Positions 9,432-17,059 of a stretch of DNA of 64,000 nt are shown piece by piece. The position numbers were made by a program, and so were the translations under genes. The notes beneath the pieces are model-generated. The model saw nothing but the letters and a program-made list of their open reading frames with translations, searched no databases and was not told the DNA's origin. Source of the DNA: an uncultured Succinivibrionaceae bacterium (GTDB taxonomy: Bacteria > Pseudomonadota > Gammaproteobacteria > Enterobacterales > Succinivibrionaceae); assembly GCA_944390105.1 (NCBI GenBank), contig CALXOV010000035.1:1-64000 (forward strand), read 5' to 3'. Every line of letters begins with the position of its first letter. The stretch's first letter is position 1.

Positions 9432-10706
9432 ATGTCATCACTTCTGCACGACGCCGCCGATAAAGAGGCGCTACTTAAGCTTGCCCGTCCGCTACGGCGG
9501 CAGCTGCATCAATGTCCGGAACTGGGTTTTGCTGAATGGCAGACCCTGAAAATTTTGCTGGATGAACTCGCCCCCCTGCCGCTGCAGCTTCACTTTCTGC
9601 CCGCAAGTCTTGCCGCCCAATATCCCGCGCGGGTGGATAGTCAGCACGAGGAAGCCTTGTATGCGGGCACTAAGATCACCATCCCCGGCCTGATGGCGAC
9701 TTTGCCCTTAAAACCGTCAGGACGGCATGTGGCGCTGCGCTGCGATATGGATGGATTAGCGCTTACTGAAAGCACAGCCTGCGCTCATCTTCCGGCCGCT
9801 TGCGGTTTTAACAGTACCAACGGTTGCATGCATGCCTGCGGGCATGACGGACATATGGCCATTTGCTTGACCATCATTAAAGTGCTGTGCGCCCATCTTC
9901 CTGAGCTGCAACAGACCACCGGAGATGTGGCACGCCTCAGTTTTATTTTCCAAGGAGCCGAAGAAGGCTGCGCTGGAGCACAGGTATGGCTAGATAGCGG
10001 ACTTATTGACGATATTGACGAGCTGTACTGCTTTCATTTAGGCATGGGCCTACCTGCAGGCAGCTTTAGCCCGTGCGCGGTTAATTTCTTAGCAACGCGT
10101 AAATTTAACGTCAGCGCTCAGGGTAAGAAAGCCCATGCCGGACGCCCCCAGCAGGGAGCACATGCGCTGCGCGCTTTGTGTGAGCTGATTACTAAAGCCA
10201 TGGCGCTACAGGATGCGACGGCCCAGCGCCTAATTAATTTTGGGGTGCTGCACTGCCCAGGTGCCCGCAATATCATCCCCGATGCAGCAACTGCCCAAGG
10301 GGAGCTGCGCGCGCGCAGTCGTGAAGAACTTGAGAGCTTAACCTGCAGCTTAGAGGCGTGTACTGCAGCTGCGCAACAGGCGGTAGCAGGCACAGAGCTT
10401 AGGCTTGATTACTGCGGTTATGGGCTGCCCATTACAGGCGATCGCAGGCTTGAAGACGCTTTGCGCCGTGCCGCACAGGCAGTAGGACTTAGCATTAGCC
10501 CCGACTTTGCTTTTGAGGCTTCGGAAGATGCGTCGCTTCTCATTGATTACGTGCAACGGCGCGGCGGAAGCGGCATCTACTCAGTATGCGGCGCGGCGCT
10601 TGCAGCCGGACATCATCAGACAAACTTTGATTTTAATGAAGAAGTGCTGTCCGCCGCCGCCGCACTTTATCTTCATCTGCTCGCGGCGCGCTGCAAGATA
10701 AGCTAA
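9432..10706 (+). CDS. M20 family amidohydrolase, AbgA-like
   Basis: 424 aa metal-dependent amidase/peptidase of the M20D type. Visible are CPELGFAE, the ALRCDMDG strand, the metal-ligand motif HACGHDGHMA (about residues 135-144), GAEEG (about 176-180) and a C-terminal SEDASLL...GHHQTNFDFNEE block. It resembles AbgA (p-aminobenzoyl-glutamate utilization) more than ArgE or DapE, but no AbgB or AbgT partner lies beside it. No signal peptide, so cytoplasmic. AAGAAAG lies just before the ATG. Substrate cannot be told from sequence. Confidence 0.8.
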   Translation: MSSLLHDAADKEALLKLARPLRRQLHQCPELGFAEWQTLKILLDELAPLPLQLHFLPASLAAQYPARVDSQHEEALYAGTKITIPGLMATLPLKPSGRHVALRCDMDGLALTESTACAHLPAACGFNSTNGCMHACGHDGHMAICLTIIKVLCAHLPELQQTTGDVARLSFIFQGAEEGCAGAQVWLDSGLIDDIDELYCFHLGMGLPAGSFSPCAVNFLATRKFNVSAQGKKAHAGRPQQGAHALRALCELITKAMALQDATAQRLINFGVLHCPGARNIIPDAATAQGELRARSREELESLTCSLEACTAAAQQAVAGTELRLDYCGYGLPITGDRRLEDALRRAAQAVGLSISPDFAFEASEDASLLIDYVQRRGGSGIYSVCGAALAAGHHQTNFDFNEEVLSAAAALYLHLLAARCKIS

Positions 10707-10720
10707 ATTGCACCAAAACT

Positions 10721-10747
10721 CTTGAAAAGGCGGCCGCGCGGCCATAC
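10721..10747 (+). promoter_or_regulatory. Candidate heat-shock (sigma-32) promoter for lon
   Basis: CTTGAAAA (10721-10728) matches the sigma-32 -35 consensus CTTGAAA, and after 12 bp GGCCATAC (10740-10747) partly matches CCCCATNT. The spacer is a GC palindrome. It lies about 50 bp before the lon start. The -10 match is imperfect. Confidence 0.4.
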
Positions 10748-10793
10748 TTAGTAAAAATAATTTGAGCATTTTAGGGAAGAGTAAAGTTCTCGT

Positions 10794-13331
10794 ATGAGCG
10801 ATAACAGCAACGATTTAACCCGCCCGCTTGAAGAGGCTACCACCGTGCAGCCAGACAGCGTGGCGCCGGAAAGCACGGACAGCCCGGAAGCCCCCCGCAT
10901 GCAAGCGGACGGTCTGCCGCAGGAACTGTGCATTATTCCCATTTACGGTCGGCCCGTGATGCCCAGCCAGCTGACGCCGGTACAGGTCACTGCCGATTGG
11001 GAGCCCATTGTTTCCAAAATTGCCGGTTCATCCCACAAAATATTTGCCATCTTTTCTTTGGGCGATAAGAGCACCCATAAAGACAAAGTCAAACCGGAGG
11101 ATTTCCCGCTAACCGGCTGTGCAGTACGTCTACTGCATGCTAAAGTCATCGGTCATGATCTCCACTTTATCTGCGAAGGCTTATGCCGTGTGCAAATTGA
11201 CAAATGGGTCGATTTTAAGCATGAAAGTATGGCCCAAGTGCGCTATCCGCAGCCGACTCTGCCGCGCGCTGACAGTCAGGAAGCCACCGAAATTAAAGCC
11301 TACAGCATGGCACTATACGGCTCAATGCAGGAACTGCTGCCTTTAAGTCCAATGTACAGCGACGAGTTAAAGCAGTATCTGCTGCGCTTTAATCAAAACG
11401 ATCCGTCCATGATAGCTGACTGCGCCGCTGCTATTACCTCAAGCTCATCGCAAGAGGAGCAGCAGGTGCTCGATACCATCGATCTGCTGCCACGCCTTAA
11501 GATGGCAATGGAAATGATGCGCGAGGAACTCAAAGCCGCCAAGCTGCAGGATAAGATTAAAGGCTCGGTAGCCGAAAAACTGACCAAACGCCAGCGCGAG
11601 TACTATCTGCGCGAGCAGCTTTCTGAAATTCAAAAAGAGCTCGGGCTCAAAATGGATGATAAGAGCGCCGATGCCAAAGAATTTGCCAAACGCATGAAGC
11701 GTCTGCAGCCGCCTGCTAACATTAAAGAGCGCTTTGACAGTGAAATGCAGAAGCTAAATGTGCTTGAAACCGGTTCCCCTGAGTACGCTGTGACGCGCAA
11801 TTATCTAGATGTCGTCACCACCATTCCTTGGGGCAAGCTCGCGCGCGAGCATATTTCGCTGCCCAAGGCCCGCGAAATCTTAGATAAAGATCATGAAGGG
11901 CTGAAGGACGTTAAGGATCGAATTATTGAGTTCTTAGCGCTCGGCGCGCTCAAAGGCGAAACTAAAGGCTCAATTATGCTCTTCGTCGGTCCTCCGGGAG
12001 TCGGCAAGACCTCTATTGGCAAATCCATTGCCAAAGCGCTCAATCGCCCGTTCTTTCGCCTGTCTTTAGGCGGTGTGGATGACGAATCGGTAATCAAAGG
12101 CCATCGCAAGACCTATATTGGATCCATGCCCGGCAAGATGGTGCAGGCGTTGCGCGAGAGCAAGGTGATGAACCCGGTCATCATGCTCGATGAAATCGAT
12201 AAGCTGTCGCACTCCTATCAAGGCGATCCCTCAGCGGCGCTGCTTGAGGCCTTAGATCCCGAGCAGAATTCCAGCTTTTTGGATCATTACTTAGATGAAA
12301 AGCTTGATTTATCCAACTGTCTTTTCATTTGTACCGCCAATACGACGGACTCCATCCCGGCACCGTTGCTTGATCGTATGGATCCGATTCGCCTGTCAGG
12401 CTACATTGCCAAGGAAAAGCTACTCATTGCCAAAAAGCATTTGTGGCCGCGCGGACTTAAGGAAGCCGGACTAAAACGCTCACAAGTCCGCATCAGTGAC
12501 AGCGTACTGATGAAGGTGATCGAAGAATATGCGCGTGAAAGCGGCGTTCGCTCCTTAGAGCGTGCGCTAGCTAAGTTAATTCGCAAGGCCGCAGTCAAAA
12601 TCATTGAAGGCAGCCCCAACTTCACCGTGACCGCCGACAATTTAGAAGAACTCTTGGGCACCGCCCCATTTAAAAAGGAGAAATTCATTTCAGGCGTGGG
12701 CGTGATGACCGGCCTGGCGTGGACGGCGGTGGGAGGAGCTACGCTGCCGATTGAATCAAACGTGGTGCATCGCGAAAGCAAAGGCTTTTCTTTAACAGGC
12801 TCGCTTGGCGATGTAATGAAGGAATCGGCGCAAATTGCCTACAGCTACGTGCAAGCTAATTTAGCGCGTTTTGCCGGTAAAAAGAGCGGAGAGTTCTTTA
12901 AAAAGGCTACAGTGCATCTGCATGTGCCGGAAGGTGCTACCCCCAAGGACGGCCCGTCTGCCGGCGTCACCATGGCAACCTCCTTACTGTCGCTTGCGCT
13001 GCAGACTCCGCCGCAAGCCGGCTTTGCCATGACCGGCGAACTGTCGCTTACCGGGCAGGTGCTTGCCATCGGCGGTATTCGCGAAAAAGTGATTGCCGCA
13101 CGGCGTATGAACATCTTCAATATCATTGTGCCTAAGGCCAATGCCGGAGATGTCAAAGAGTTGCCGGAGGAAGTAAGCTCTGGCGTCACCTTCTATTACG
13201 CCGATAAATTTGATGATGTAGTCGCGGTACTGTTCCCAGATATCGCACAGCGTCAAGCCAAAAAGGAAAAGCTCAAGGAAGTGGAGTTAAACCCTGAGGG
13301 ACTACCGCTTAAAAACGGCGCTACCTCCTAA
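10794..13331 (+). CDS. lon: ATP-dependent protease La
   Basis: Cytoplasmic AAA+ serine protease that degrades misfolded and short-lived regulatory proteins. 845 aa. An acidic, Ser/Pro-rich 35-residue leader precedes the LAN substrate-binding domain; a coiled coil (about residues 235-300) follows; Walker A GPPGVGKT is near residue 399, Walker B IMLDEID near 464; the proteolytic Ser is in PKDGPSAGVT (about 723) with the partner Lys in REKVIAARR (about 766). LonA subfamily. Not next to clpPX, unlike in E. coli. The low-complexity N-terminal leader is longer than usual. AGGGA lies somewhat far (about 17 bp) before the ATG. Confidence 0.96.
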   Translation: MSDNSNDLTRPLEEATTVQPDSVAPESTDSPEAPRMQADGLPQELCIIPIYGRPVMPSQLTPVQVTADWEPIVSKIAGSSHKIFAIFSLGDKSTHKDKVKPEDFPLTGCAVRLLHAKVIGHDLHFICEGLCRVQIDKWVDFKHESMAQVRYPQPTLPRADSQEATEIKAYSMALYGSMQELLPLSPMYSDELKQYLLRFNQNDPSMIADCAAAITSSSSQEEQQVLDTIDLLPRLKMAMEMMREELKAAKLQDKIKGSVAEKLTKRQREYYLREQLSEIQKELGLKMDDKSADAKEFAKRMKRLQPPANIKERFDSEMQKLNVLETGSPEYAVTRNYLDVVTTIPWGKLAREHISLPKAREILDKDHEGLKDVKDRIIEFLALGALKGETKGSIMLFVGPPGVGKTSIGKSIAKALNRPFFRLSLGGVDDESVIKGHRKTYIGSMPGKMVQALRESKVMNPVIMLDEIDKLSHSYQGDPSAALLEALDPEQNSSFLDHYLDEKLDLSNCLFICTANTTDSIPAPLLDRMDPIRLSGYIAKEKLLIAKKHLWPRGLKEAGLKRSQVRISDSVLMKVIEEYARESGVRSLERALAKLIRKAAVKIIEGSPNFTVTADNLEELLGTAPFKKEKFISGVGVMTGLAWTAVGGATLPIESNVVHRESKGFSLTGSLGDVMKESAQIAYSYVQANLARFAGKKSGEFFKKATVHLHVPEGATPKDGPSAGVTMATSLLSLALQTPPQAGFAMTGELSLTGQVLAIGGIREKVIAARRMNIFNIIVPKANAGDVKELPEEVSSGVTFYYADKFDDVVAVLFPDIAQRQAKKEKLKEVELNPEGLPLKNGATS

Positions 13332-13344
13332 ATCTAAAAGCTGA

Positions 13345-13372
13345 CTGCCGTAAGCGAGCAAACTTACGGCAG
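13345..13372 (+). terminator. Hairpin after lon
   Basis: Perfect 10-bp stem CTGCCGTAAG / CTTACGGCAG with an 8-nt loop, 14 bases after the lon stop. No T-run follows on the plus strand; probably an mRNA 3'-end-stabilising or Rho-associated hairpin. Confidence 0.45.
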
Positions 13373-13434
13373 ACTCCTAAAATGAATTGGCAAACTCGGG
13401 AAGCAACGACGGACGTATTTCGTCTAAAGACGTC

Positions 13435-13479
13435 TTTTATTAGCCGCCCCTCGGCATAGTTACAGTAAGCCTATGCTAT
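13435..13479. repeat. 45-bp direct repeat, copy 1 (downstream of fic)
   Basis: Identical to 14707-14751 except for one C/T difference. It contains TTATTAGCCGCCCCTCGG, then an internal inverted repeat GCATAG...CTATGC. It ends 10 bp from the fic stop codon. It is preceded by CGTC-TAAA-GACG (13421-13432), resembling the subterminal hairpin of the IS605 remnant's left end. Confidence 0.85.
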
Positions 13480-13489
13480 ATCCTCTTAG

Positions 13490-14608
13490 CTACCGCTTTC
13501 TATGATTAGTCTTAGCCGCAGCATCTTTGCTGTCATTGCTACTGCTTATCCATTGAGCAACAGCCTCTGCTGATACGGACTTCTGATTTAAAAAAGACTC
13601 TAAGTTAGTATAAATACTGCAGGTAAAAGGATTTAAGCCGCTGTTTTTAAGTGAGGCAACATCAACAAAATACAGCACGTCTTTACTTAGTCTGCGCACC
13701 TGCCGCTTCTGCCCTATCTGCTCCAAAATTTTCTCATTGGCGGGATCTGAAGTCGTGATTACAGCGGTAAAGTCAACGTTATTAATCTTACCGTTGATTT
13801 CCTTTATAAGCTCAGCATTTTCAATTAAATTGCCCAACTCCAAATAAGAACTAAAGAAAAAATCGCGGATTTTAGCCGTACTGCCGGTAGCATAATAGTC
13901 AATCATTGCTCCCAGATAACTTTCTTCGGTTTTGCTGTTATAAATGATAAAGAAAGGCAGAATGCCATCATGCTTCATGGAGGCCAGCATCATGCAGCGG
14001 GACACTCTTTTATTGCAATCTGTAAAATACTGCAAATAAGCACAATTATTGTGAATATATAGAGCTCGATCAAACGGATCTGCTATCTGCTCATACTGCC
14101 TGAACATTTCATCTGTTTCGCTTTTCAGCTGCGGTCCCGGCCCTAATGGAGTGTAATCAATACCGCCTGTGACCTTGTTTATCTCATTTTTCATGCCGCC
14201 TAATTTTTTGGGATTGCTGATAAGCCCATTGGCCAGCAGTGCGTGTAGCTCGTGCATCGTGCGCAAATTAATTGGCAAATCATATTTTATGATGTAGTTA
14301 AAAGCATTGCTTAGATTTTTAGTCATGATCACATCAGAAATCGGCAGCCCCCCCACCGTTTTGCCTGTAGTGATAATAGTGGCAGTTTCCTGTCTCGTGA
14401 GGGTACTTCCTTCAATCTTTACTGAAGAAAAAACAAACTCCAGCCCAATAGTGCTCATAACAGCTTTATTCTGCAGTAAATCAGTTAAAGAACAGAGATT
14501 ATTTACCGCCTGTAGCTGTTTTTTCTGCGCTGGTGTAAAACCCTCATTCCGGCGGATAAATTCTTCATTATAGAGACATTGAATTACGCTGGTCATTGCT
14601 GAACTCAT
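13490..14608 (-). CDS. Fic-family protein with altered catalytic motif
   Basis: About 372 aa from the ATG at 14608 (a GTG at 14632 would add 8 residues; neither has a clear ribosome-binding site, and numbering below uses the GTG). A Fic domain is recognised from the class II-type inhibitory motif SVKIEG (S70-G75) and from QYFTDCNKRVSR (residues 201-212), which aligns with HxFx(D/E)(G/A)N(G/K)R. The catalytic His is Gln here (Q201), as I recall in some COG3177 proteins with QPFxDxNKR. Typical Fic enzymes transfer AMP to proteins via that His, so this protein may be a non-AMPylating Fic relative or use different chemistry. The C-terminal 120 residues are not recognised. Its own small island is bracketed by 45-bp direct repeats, suggesting acquisition. 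Confidence 0.75.
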   Translation of the reverse strand: MSSAMTSVIQCLYNEEFIRRNEGFTPAQKKQLQAVNNLCSLTDLLQNKAVMSTIGLEFVFSSVKIEGSTLTRQETATIITTGKTVGGLPISDVIMTKNLSNAFNYIIKYDLPINLRTMHELHALLANGLISNPKKLGGMKNEINKVTGGIDYTPLGPGPQLKSETDEMFRQYEQIADPFDRALYIHNNCAYLQYFTDCNKRVSRCMMLASMKHDGILPFFIIYNSKTEESYLGAMIDYYATGSTAKIRDFFFSSYLELGNLIENAELIKEINGKINNVDFTAVITTSDPANEKILEQIGQKRQVRRLSKDVLYFVDVASLKNSGLNPFTCSIYTNLESFLNQKSVSAEAVAQWISSSNDSKDAAAKTNHRKR

Positions 14609-14706
14609 TGCTATTATTTTTAAACATACCACCTATTTTGAGCTGGTAGAGCCAAGGTCTAAAAACAGCACGTGAAGCTGTAGCGGGCATATTCCCCTTG
14701 CGGGTA

Positions 14707-14751
14707 TTTTATTAGCCGCCCCTCGGTATAGTTACAGTAAGCCTATGCTAT
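14707..14751. repeat. 45-bp direct repeat, copy 2 (upstream of fic)
   Basis: Second copy of the 13435-13479 repeat in the same orientation, 1272 bp away, placed about 75-100 bp upstream of the fic start. Preceded by TATTCCCCTTGCGGGTATTTTA, which again looks like an IS605-type subterminal hairpin. The single C/T change keeps the internal hairpin pairable (G-T wobble). Confidence 0.85.
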
Positions 14752-14980
14752 GGGCTTATTGTAATCTTTGCTGCGAGCATAGTGTTGCATGATCTCCTGA
14801 AAAATGGATGCGTTTGCAGATCGCGCGCGAGGTTGCTCTCAACAATTTGGTGAACTCACCTACAAGCAAAACGTTTGTGGACTTTACGGTAGGCGCTTGG
14901 ACGCTACAGCCGATGCGATACCGACTTTGACACCACTTTCATCGGAACTGACACGCTGAACCTGTGCTCTGAGGTCTTAG
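14752..14980. other. Non-coding flank between repeat and IS remnant
   Basis: Only a 51-codon open frame (14804-14959, plus) is visible, without a ribosome-binding site or recognisable similarity; it is not called as a gene. The last bases adjoin the right end of the IS605-type remnant, so this is the pre-insertion target DNA and would supply the guide of any RNA made from that end. Confidence 0.4.
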
Positions 14981-15045
14981 TTGACGTCCTCCCCTGCCTA
15001 AAGGCCGAGGATTCCTCTGCTAAACAACAATACTGCTATTGTTGT
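14981..15045 (-). ncRNA. Candidate reRNA (omega RNA) scaffold of the tnpB remnant
   Basis: In IS605 elements the 3' end of tnpB plus the right end forms the guide RNA scaffold and the flanking DNA is the guide. Here the hairpins ACAACAATA/TATTGTTGT (15024-15045, inside the last tnpB codons) and the nested GC stem (14985-15018) are preserved up to the terminal GACGTCAA. The guide would begin CTAAGACCTCAGAGCACAGG on the minus strand (14980 downward). Whether it is transcribed is unknown. Confidence 0.4.
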
Positions 15046-15382
15046 AAGCTTCGGCGGGTTCCTGCTGCCGACCTCTTATGAGGTTCGCTTGACAGGCTAT
15101 CCGGGCAAGTCCTGCCCTTCTTAAGATGTTTTGTGCAGCATTGTCGTCGGCATGTGCCTCATATCCGCACTTTACGCACTTGAATAGCGCCTGCTCTTTG
15201 CGGTTGTCTTTGCTTATATGTCCGCATTTTATGCAGGCTTGACTAGTGTGTTTGGGGTTTACTTTAATCAGTATCCCACCCTTAAGTTTGAGCTTATATT
15301 CAAGGTATGTGAAAAATTTATGCCATGCTTCATTTAAGATTGAACAGTTCAATCCCGACTTGGCTTTAACATTTGTGCCGGG
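15020..15382 (-). pseudogene. tnpB: tnpB remnant (RNA-guided nuclease C-terminus)
   Basis: Only the C-terminal ~120 residues remain, starting at a PGTNVKAKSGLN segment. The zinc-finger pairs CIKCGH and CVKCGY and the last RuvC-type aspartate in AHADDNAAQNI are intact, but the RuvC-I and RuvC-II residues and the whole N-terminal half are gone. The frame stays open upstream to a TAA at 15455-15457 through DNA that is tnpA on the other strand. Not expected to be an active nuclease. Confidence 0.85.
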
Positions 15383-15547
15383 AAAGGTACTTCCTCCGTT
15401 ATCATTCGCAACAGAAATTATCCATCCGTCAAATCGCAGCTTTGGGGCAAGGCTTTATGGTCTCCCTCTTATTTCGCTTCCTCATGCGGCGATGCTCCCA
15501 TATCTATTATCCGACAATATATTGAGCAGCAGAAAACGCCGGATTAA
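15383..15547 (+). pseudogene. tnpA: tnpA remnant (Y1 transposase C-terminus)
   Basis: The last 54 residues of an IS200-type transposase: KGTSS, LWGKALWSPSYF, CGDAPISIIRQYIEQQ, stop at 15545-15547. It keeps the catalytic-helix Tyr and the Gln four residues on (YIEQQ) but lacks the HUH metal-binding motif, so it is inactive. The join to tnpB-derived sequence is at about 15382/15383. Confidence 0.85.
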
Positions 15548-15651
15548 AAAAGTGCCTACACCGCGCGGCTGTATTCCCGCCCTAAAAGACGGGGTTTTAG
15601 CCGCTGATCTTTTTTGATAAAGCCAGCTTACTACAAGCCTGTTTGCCCTTC

Positions 15652-15660
15652 TGCTATACT
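15652..15660 (+). promoter_or_regulatory. Extended -10 promoter placing the start at the ATG
   Basis: TGCTATACT is an extended -10 element, with a weak TACAAG at 15632-15637 as -35 (17 bp). Transcription would begin at about 15667, exactly the proposed start codon, suggesting a leaderless mRNA. Confidence 0.4.
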
Positions 15661-15666
15661 CGCACT

Positions 15667-16323
15667 ATGCGAGCCTTGCTTTTTGCTTTAATACTGCCGC
15701 TGACCGGACTGCTTTCTGCCCAAGTCGGCGCGCAGAATCAAAACTGCCGCTTAAGTTATCGCCCCGGCGTCAATGAAACAGCCTTTGTTCCGGTCGGCGC
15801 AGCGCTTAAAGTGGCCGATGAGCTGTGCCTGGAAACTACGCTGATCATTCCCTTTGCCCAAGATGCCGCAGCTGTACATCTGCCGGCTGGGGAATATGCC
15901 CAGCTAAGCTTTGATGCTAATGCCGCGTATTTTTCCCTAAAAAGTCATGACGGCAAAGAGATCAGCTCTTGCCTGCTATGCGATCCGCTGCAGGCGGCGC
16001 TGATTTTTACCGACCGCCCACAAGAATTGTGCGTTAAATCGACTTTAGGGATAGTGTCCTGCGCCCCGAGAGGAAGACTGAGCTTTGCCGCAGGGCAAAA
16101 TCAGCGCATTAAAGAGAATATCTGTACCCCGACTTTGATTTACCATGGGCGCAGCGGCAATGAGTTGCACTTTGCACTCAATGACTGCAGCGCCAAAAGC
16201 CAGCCCACGCTCACCTTTGATTTAAGCCTAGGCCACGTGATCCGCTTTTTGCATGACAGCTACGATATTTTACAGGCGGATAATCAGGGCATTACCTATC
16301 GCTATCTTGGAGCTCGTCCATGA
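15667..16323 (+). CDS. Secreted cysteine-rich protein of unknown function
   Basis: 218 aa, not recognised. A clear signal peptide (MRALLFALILPLTGLLSAQVGA, cleavage before QNQNC) predicts export to the periplasm or outer surface. The mature part has many Cys residues (including SSCLLCDP, QELCVK, VSCAP, NICTP, NDCSAK), suggesting several disulfides, and alternates short predicted beta strands without repeats. No lipobox. ATG 15667 is preferred over an upstream TTG/ATG at 15643 because it starts the signal peptide. It sits immediately beside the IS605 remnant and may be part of the same accessory patch. Confidence 0.6.
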   Translation: MRALLFALILPLTGLLSAQVGAQNQNCRLSYRPGVNETAFVPVGAALKVADELCLETTLIIPFAQDAAAVHLPAGEYAQLSFDANAAYFSLKSHDGKEISSCLLCDPLQAALIFTDRPQELCVKSTLGIVSCAPRGRLSFAAGQNQRIKENICTPTLIYHGRSGNELHFALNDCSAKSQPTLTFDLSLGHVIRFLHDSYDILQADNQGITYRYLGARP

Positions 16324-16361
16324 GTGACTAACGCACACCGCTGCAGGCTGAGGGTTGACTT

Positions 16362-16371
16362 TTGCTATAAT
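16362..16371 (+). promoter_or_regulatory. Extended -10 promoter of yciB
   Basis: TTGCTATAAT: a TGC extension plus a consensus TATAAT at 16366-16371, about 40 bp before the yciB start codon. No good -35 hexamer at 17 bp. Confidence 0.5.
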
Positions 16372-16411
16372 GCCTGGTGGGATTAAATTTTTACCGTCAT
16401 CTGAGATAAAC

Positions 16412-17005
16412 ATGCTGCCTAAGATTTTGGAATTTGCTCCAGCCATTGCCTTTTTTGCCGCCTATAAGCTGACGGCGGATTTAATTACTGCCACTGCCGT
16501 CATCGTCGGCAGCGCGCTCGCTGCTTTCCTTTTACAATATTTGCTCTATCGCAAAGTGTCGCGCATGCAGGTATTCGTGACGGTCGCGGTGGTGCTGTTT
16601 GGTCTGCCCACCGTTTTGCTCAATGAGCCTGAAATCATTAAATGGAAAATCACTGCGGTAAATTTGATTCTAGCCGCCGCCATTTTCTTATGCCAAGTCA
16701 TCCTCAAGAAAAATCCGTTTGCCTACCTGTTTGGTCAGGAAATTGCGCTGCCTGAAAGTGCTTGGCTGACCTTAGGCCGCATGTGGATGCTGTTTTTTAC
16801 CCTAGCTGCCGGTTTGAATGTGGTGATTGCCTTCTGCCTGCCGCAGATCTTCGGCATCAGCCCGCAGGAGGCGGAAGCATGGTGGGTTGACTATAAAACT
16901 TTCGGCAATGCCATTTTGAATTTCATTTTTGCCTTAGGCTGCGGCTTTTATCTGCTGCGGCGTAATCCGGAAATTTTTGCGGTCAAAGCTGAAGATAAAC
17001 GCTAG
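16412..17005 (+). CDS. yciB: Septation protein A / inner-membrane protein YciB
   Basis: 197 aa, five to six membrane helices, typical of the YciB/IspZ family: MLPKILEFAPAIAFFAAYK at the N-terminus, then the FGKKNPF-like KKNPFAYLFGQEIALPESAW loop (about residues 103-122) and WWVDYKTFGNAI. Linked to cell-envelope integrity and normal division; biochemical role unclear. ATG 16412 has GAGATAA just upstream; a TTG at 16355 lies inside the promoter. An extended -10 (TTGCTATAAT, 16362-16371) precedes it. Confidence 0.93.
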   Translation: MLPKILEFAPAIAFFAAYKLTADLITATAVIVGSALAAFLLQYLLYRKVSRMQVFVTVAVVLFGLPTVLLNEPEIIKWKITAVNLILAAAIFLCQVILKKNPFAYLFGQEIALPESAWLTLGRMWMLFFTLAAGLNVVIAFCLPQIFGISPQEAEAWWVDYKTFGNAILNFIFALGCGFYLLRRNPEIFAVKAEDKR

Positions 17006-17059
17006 ACGCGCCTGCGCGCATCTTTGCACTTTATCTAAAATAAATAAGGAAGCGAAGTT

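Larger units (their letters stand above)
14981..15606. mobile_element. Internally deleted IS200/IS605-type element
   Basis: About 0.63 kb. The left boundary has the typical right-end structure of this family, read on the minus strand as GAGGAATCCTCGGCC...GAGGACGTCAA, with nested hairpins, ending at 14981. It is followed by the 3' part of tnpB (minus), fused at about 15382/15383 to the 3' part of tnpA (plus), then the other end with a foldback CCCGCCC-TAAAA-GACGGGG (15576-15594). In the intact element tnpA and tnpB are divergent, so one internal deletion removed both 5' halves while leaving both ends. The element cannot transpose by itself but could be a substrate for a related TnpA. Confidence 0.8.

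Noticed and set aside
13435-14751. CRISPR-like or tandem repeat array
   Set aside because: There are only two copies of the 45-bp repeat, 1.2 kb apart, with a gene between.
14804-14959. 51-codon plus-strand open frame beside the IS remnant
   Set aside because: No ribosome-binding site, no recognisable similarity, and it lies in the target flank of the element.
14981-15606. A functional RNA-guided nuclease (TnpB) system
   Set aside because: Only the C-terminal quarter of TnpB remains; two RuvC catalytic regions are missing, so there is no active nuclease here.
15246-15617. 123-codon plus-strand open frame across the IS remnant
   Set aside because: It runs antisense to the tnpB remnant and in a different frame from the tnpA remnant; a chance frame.
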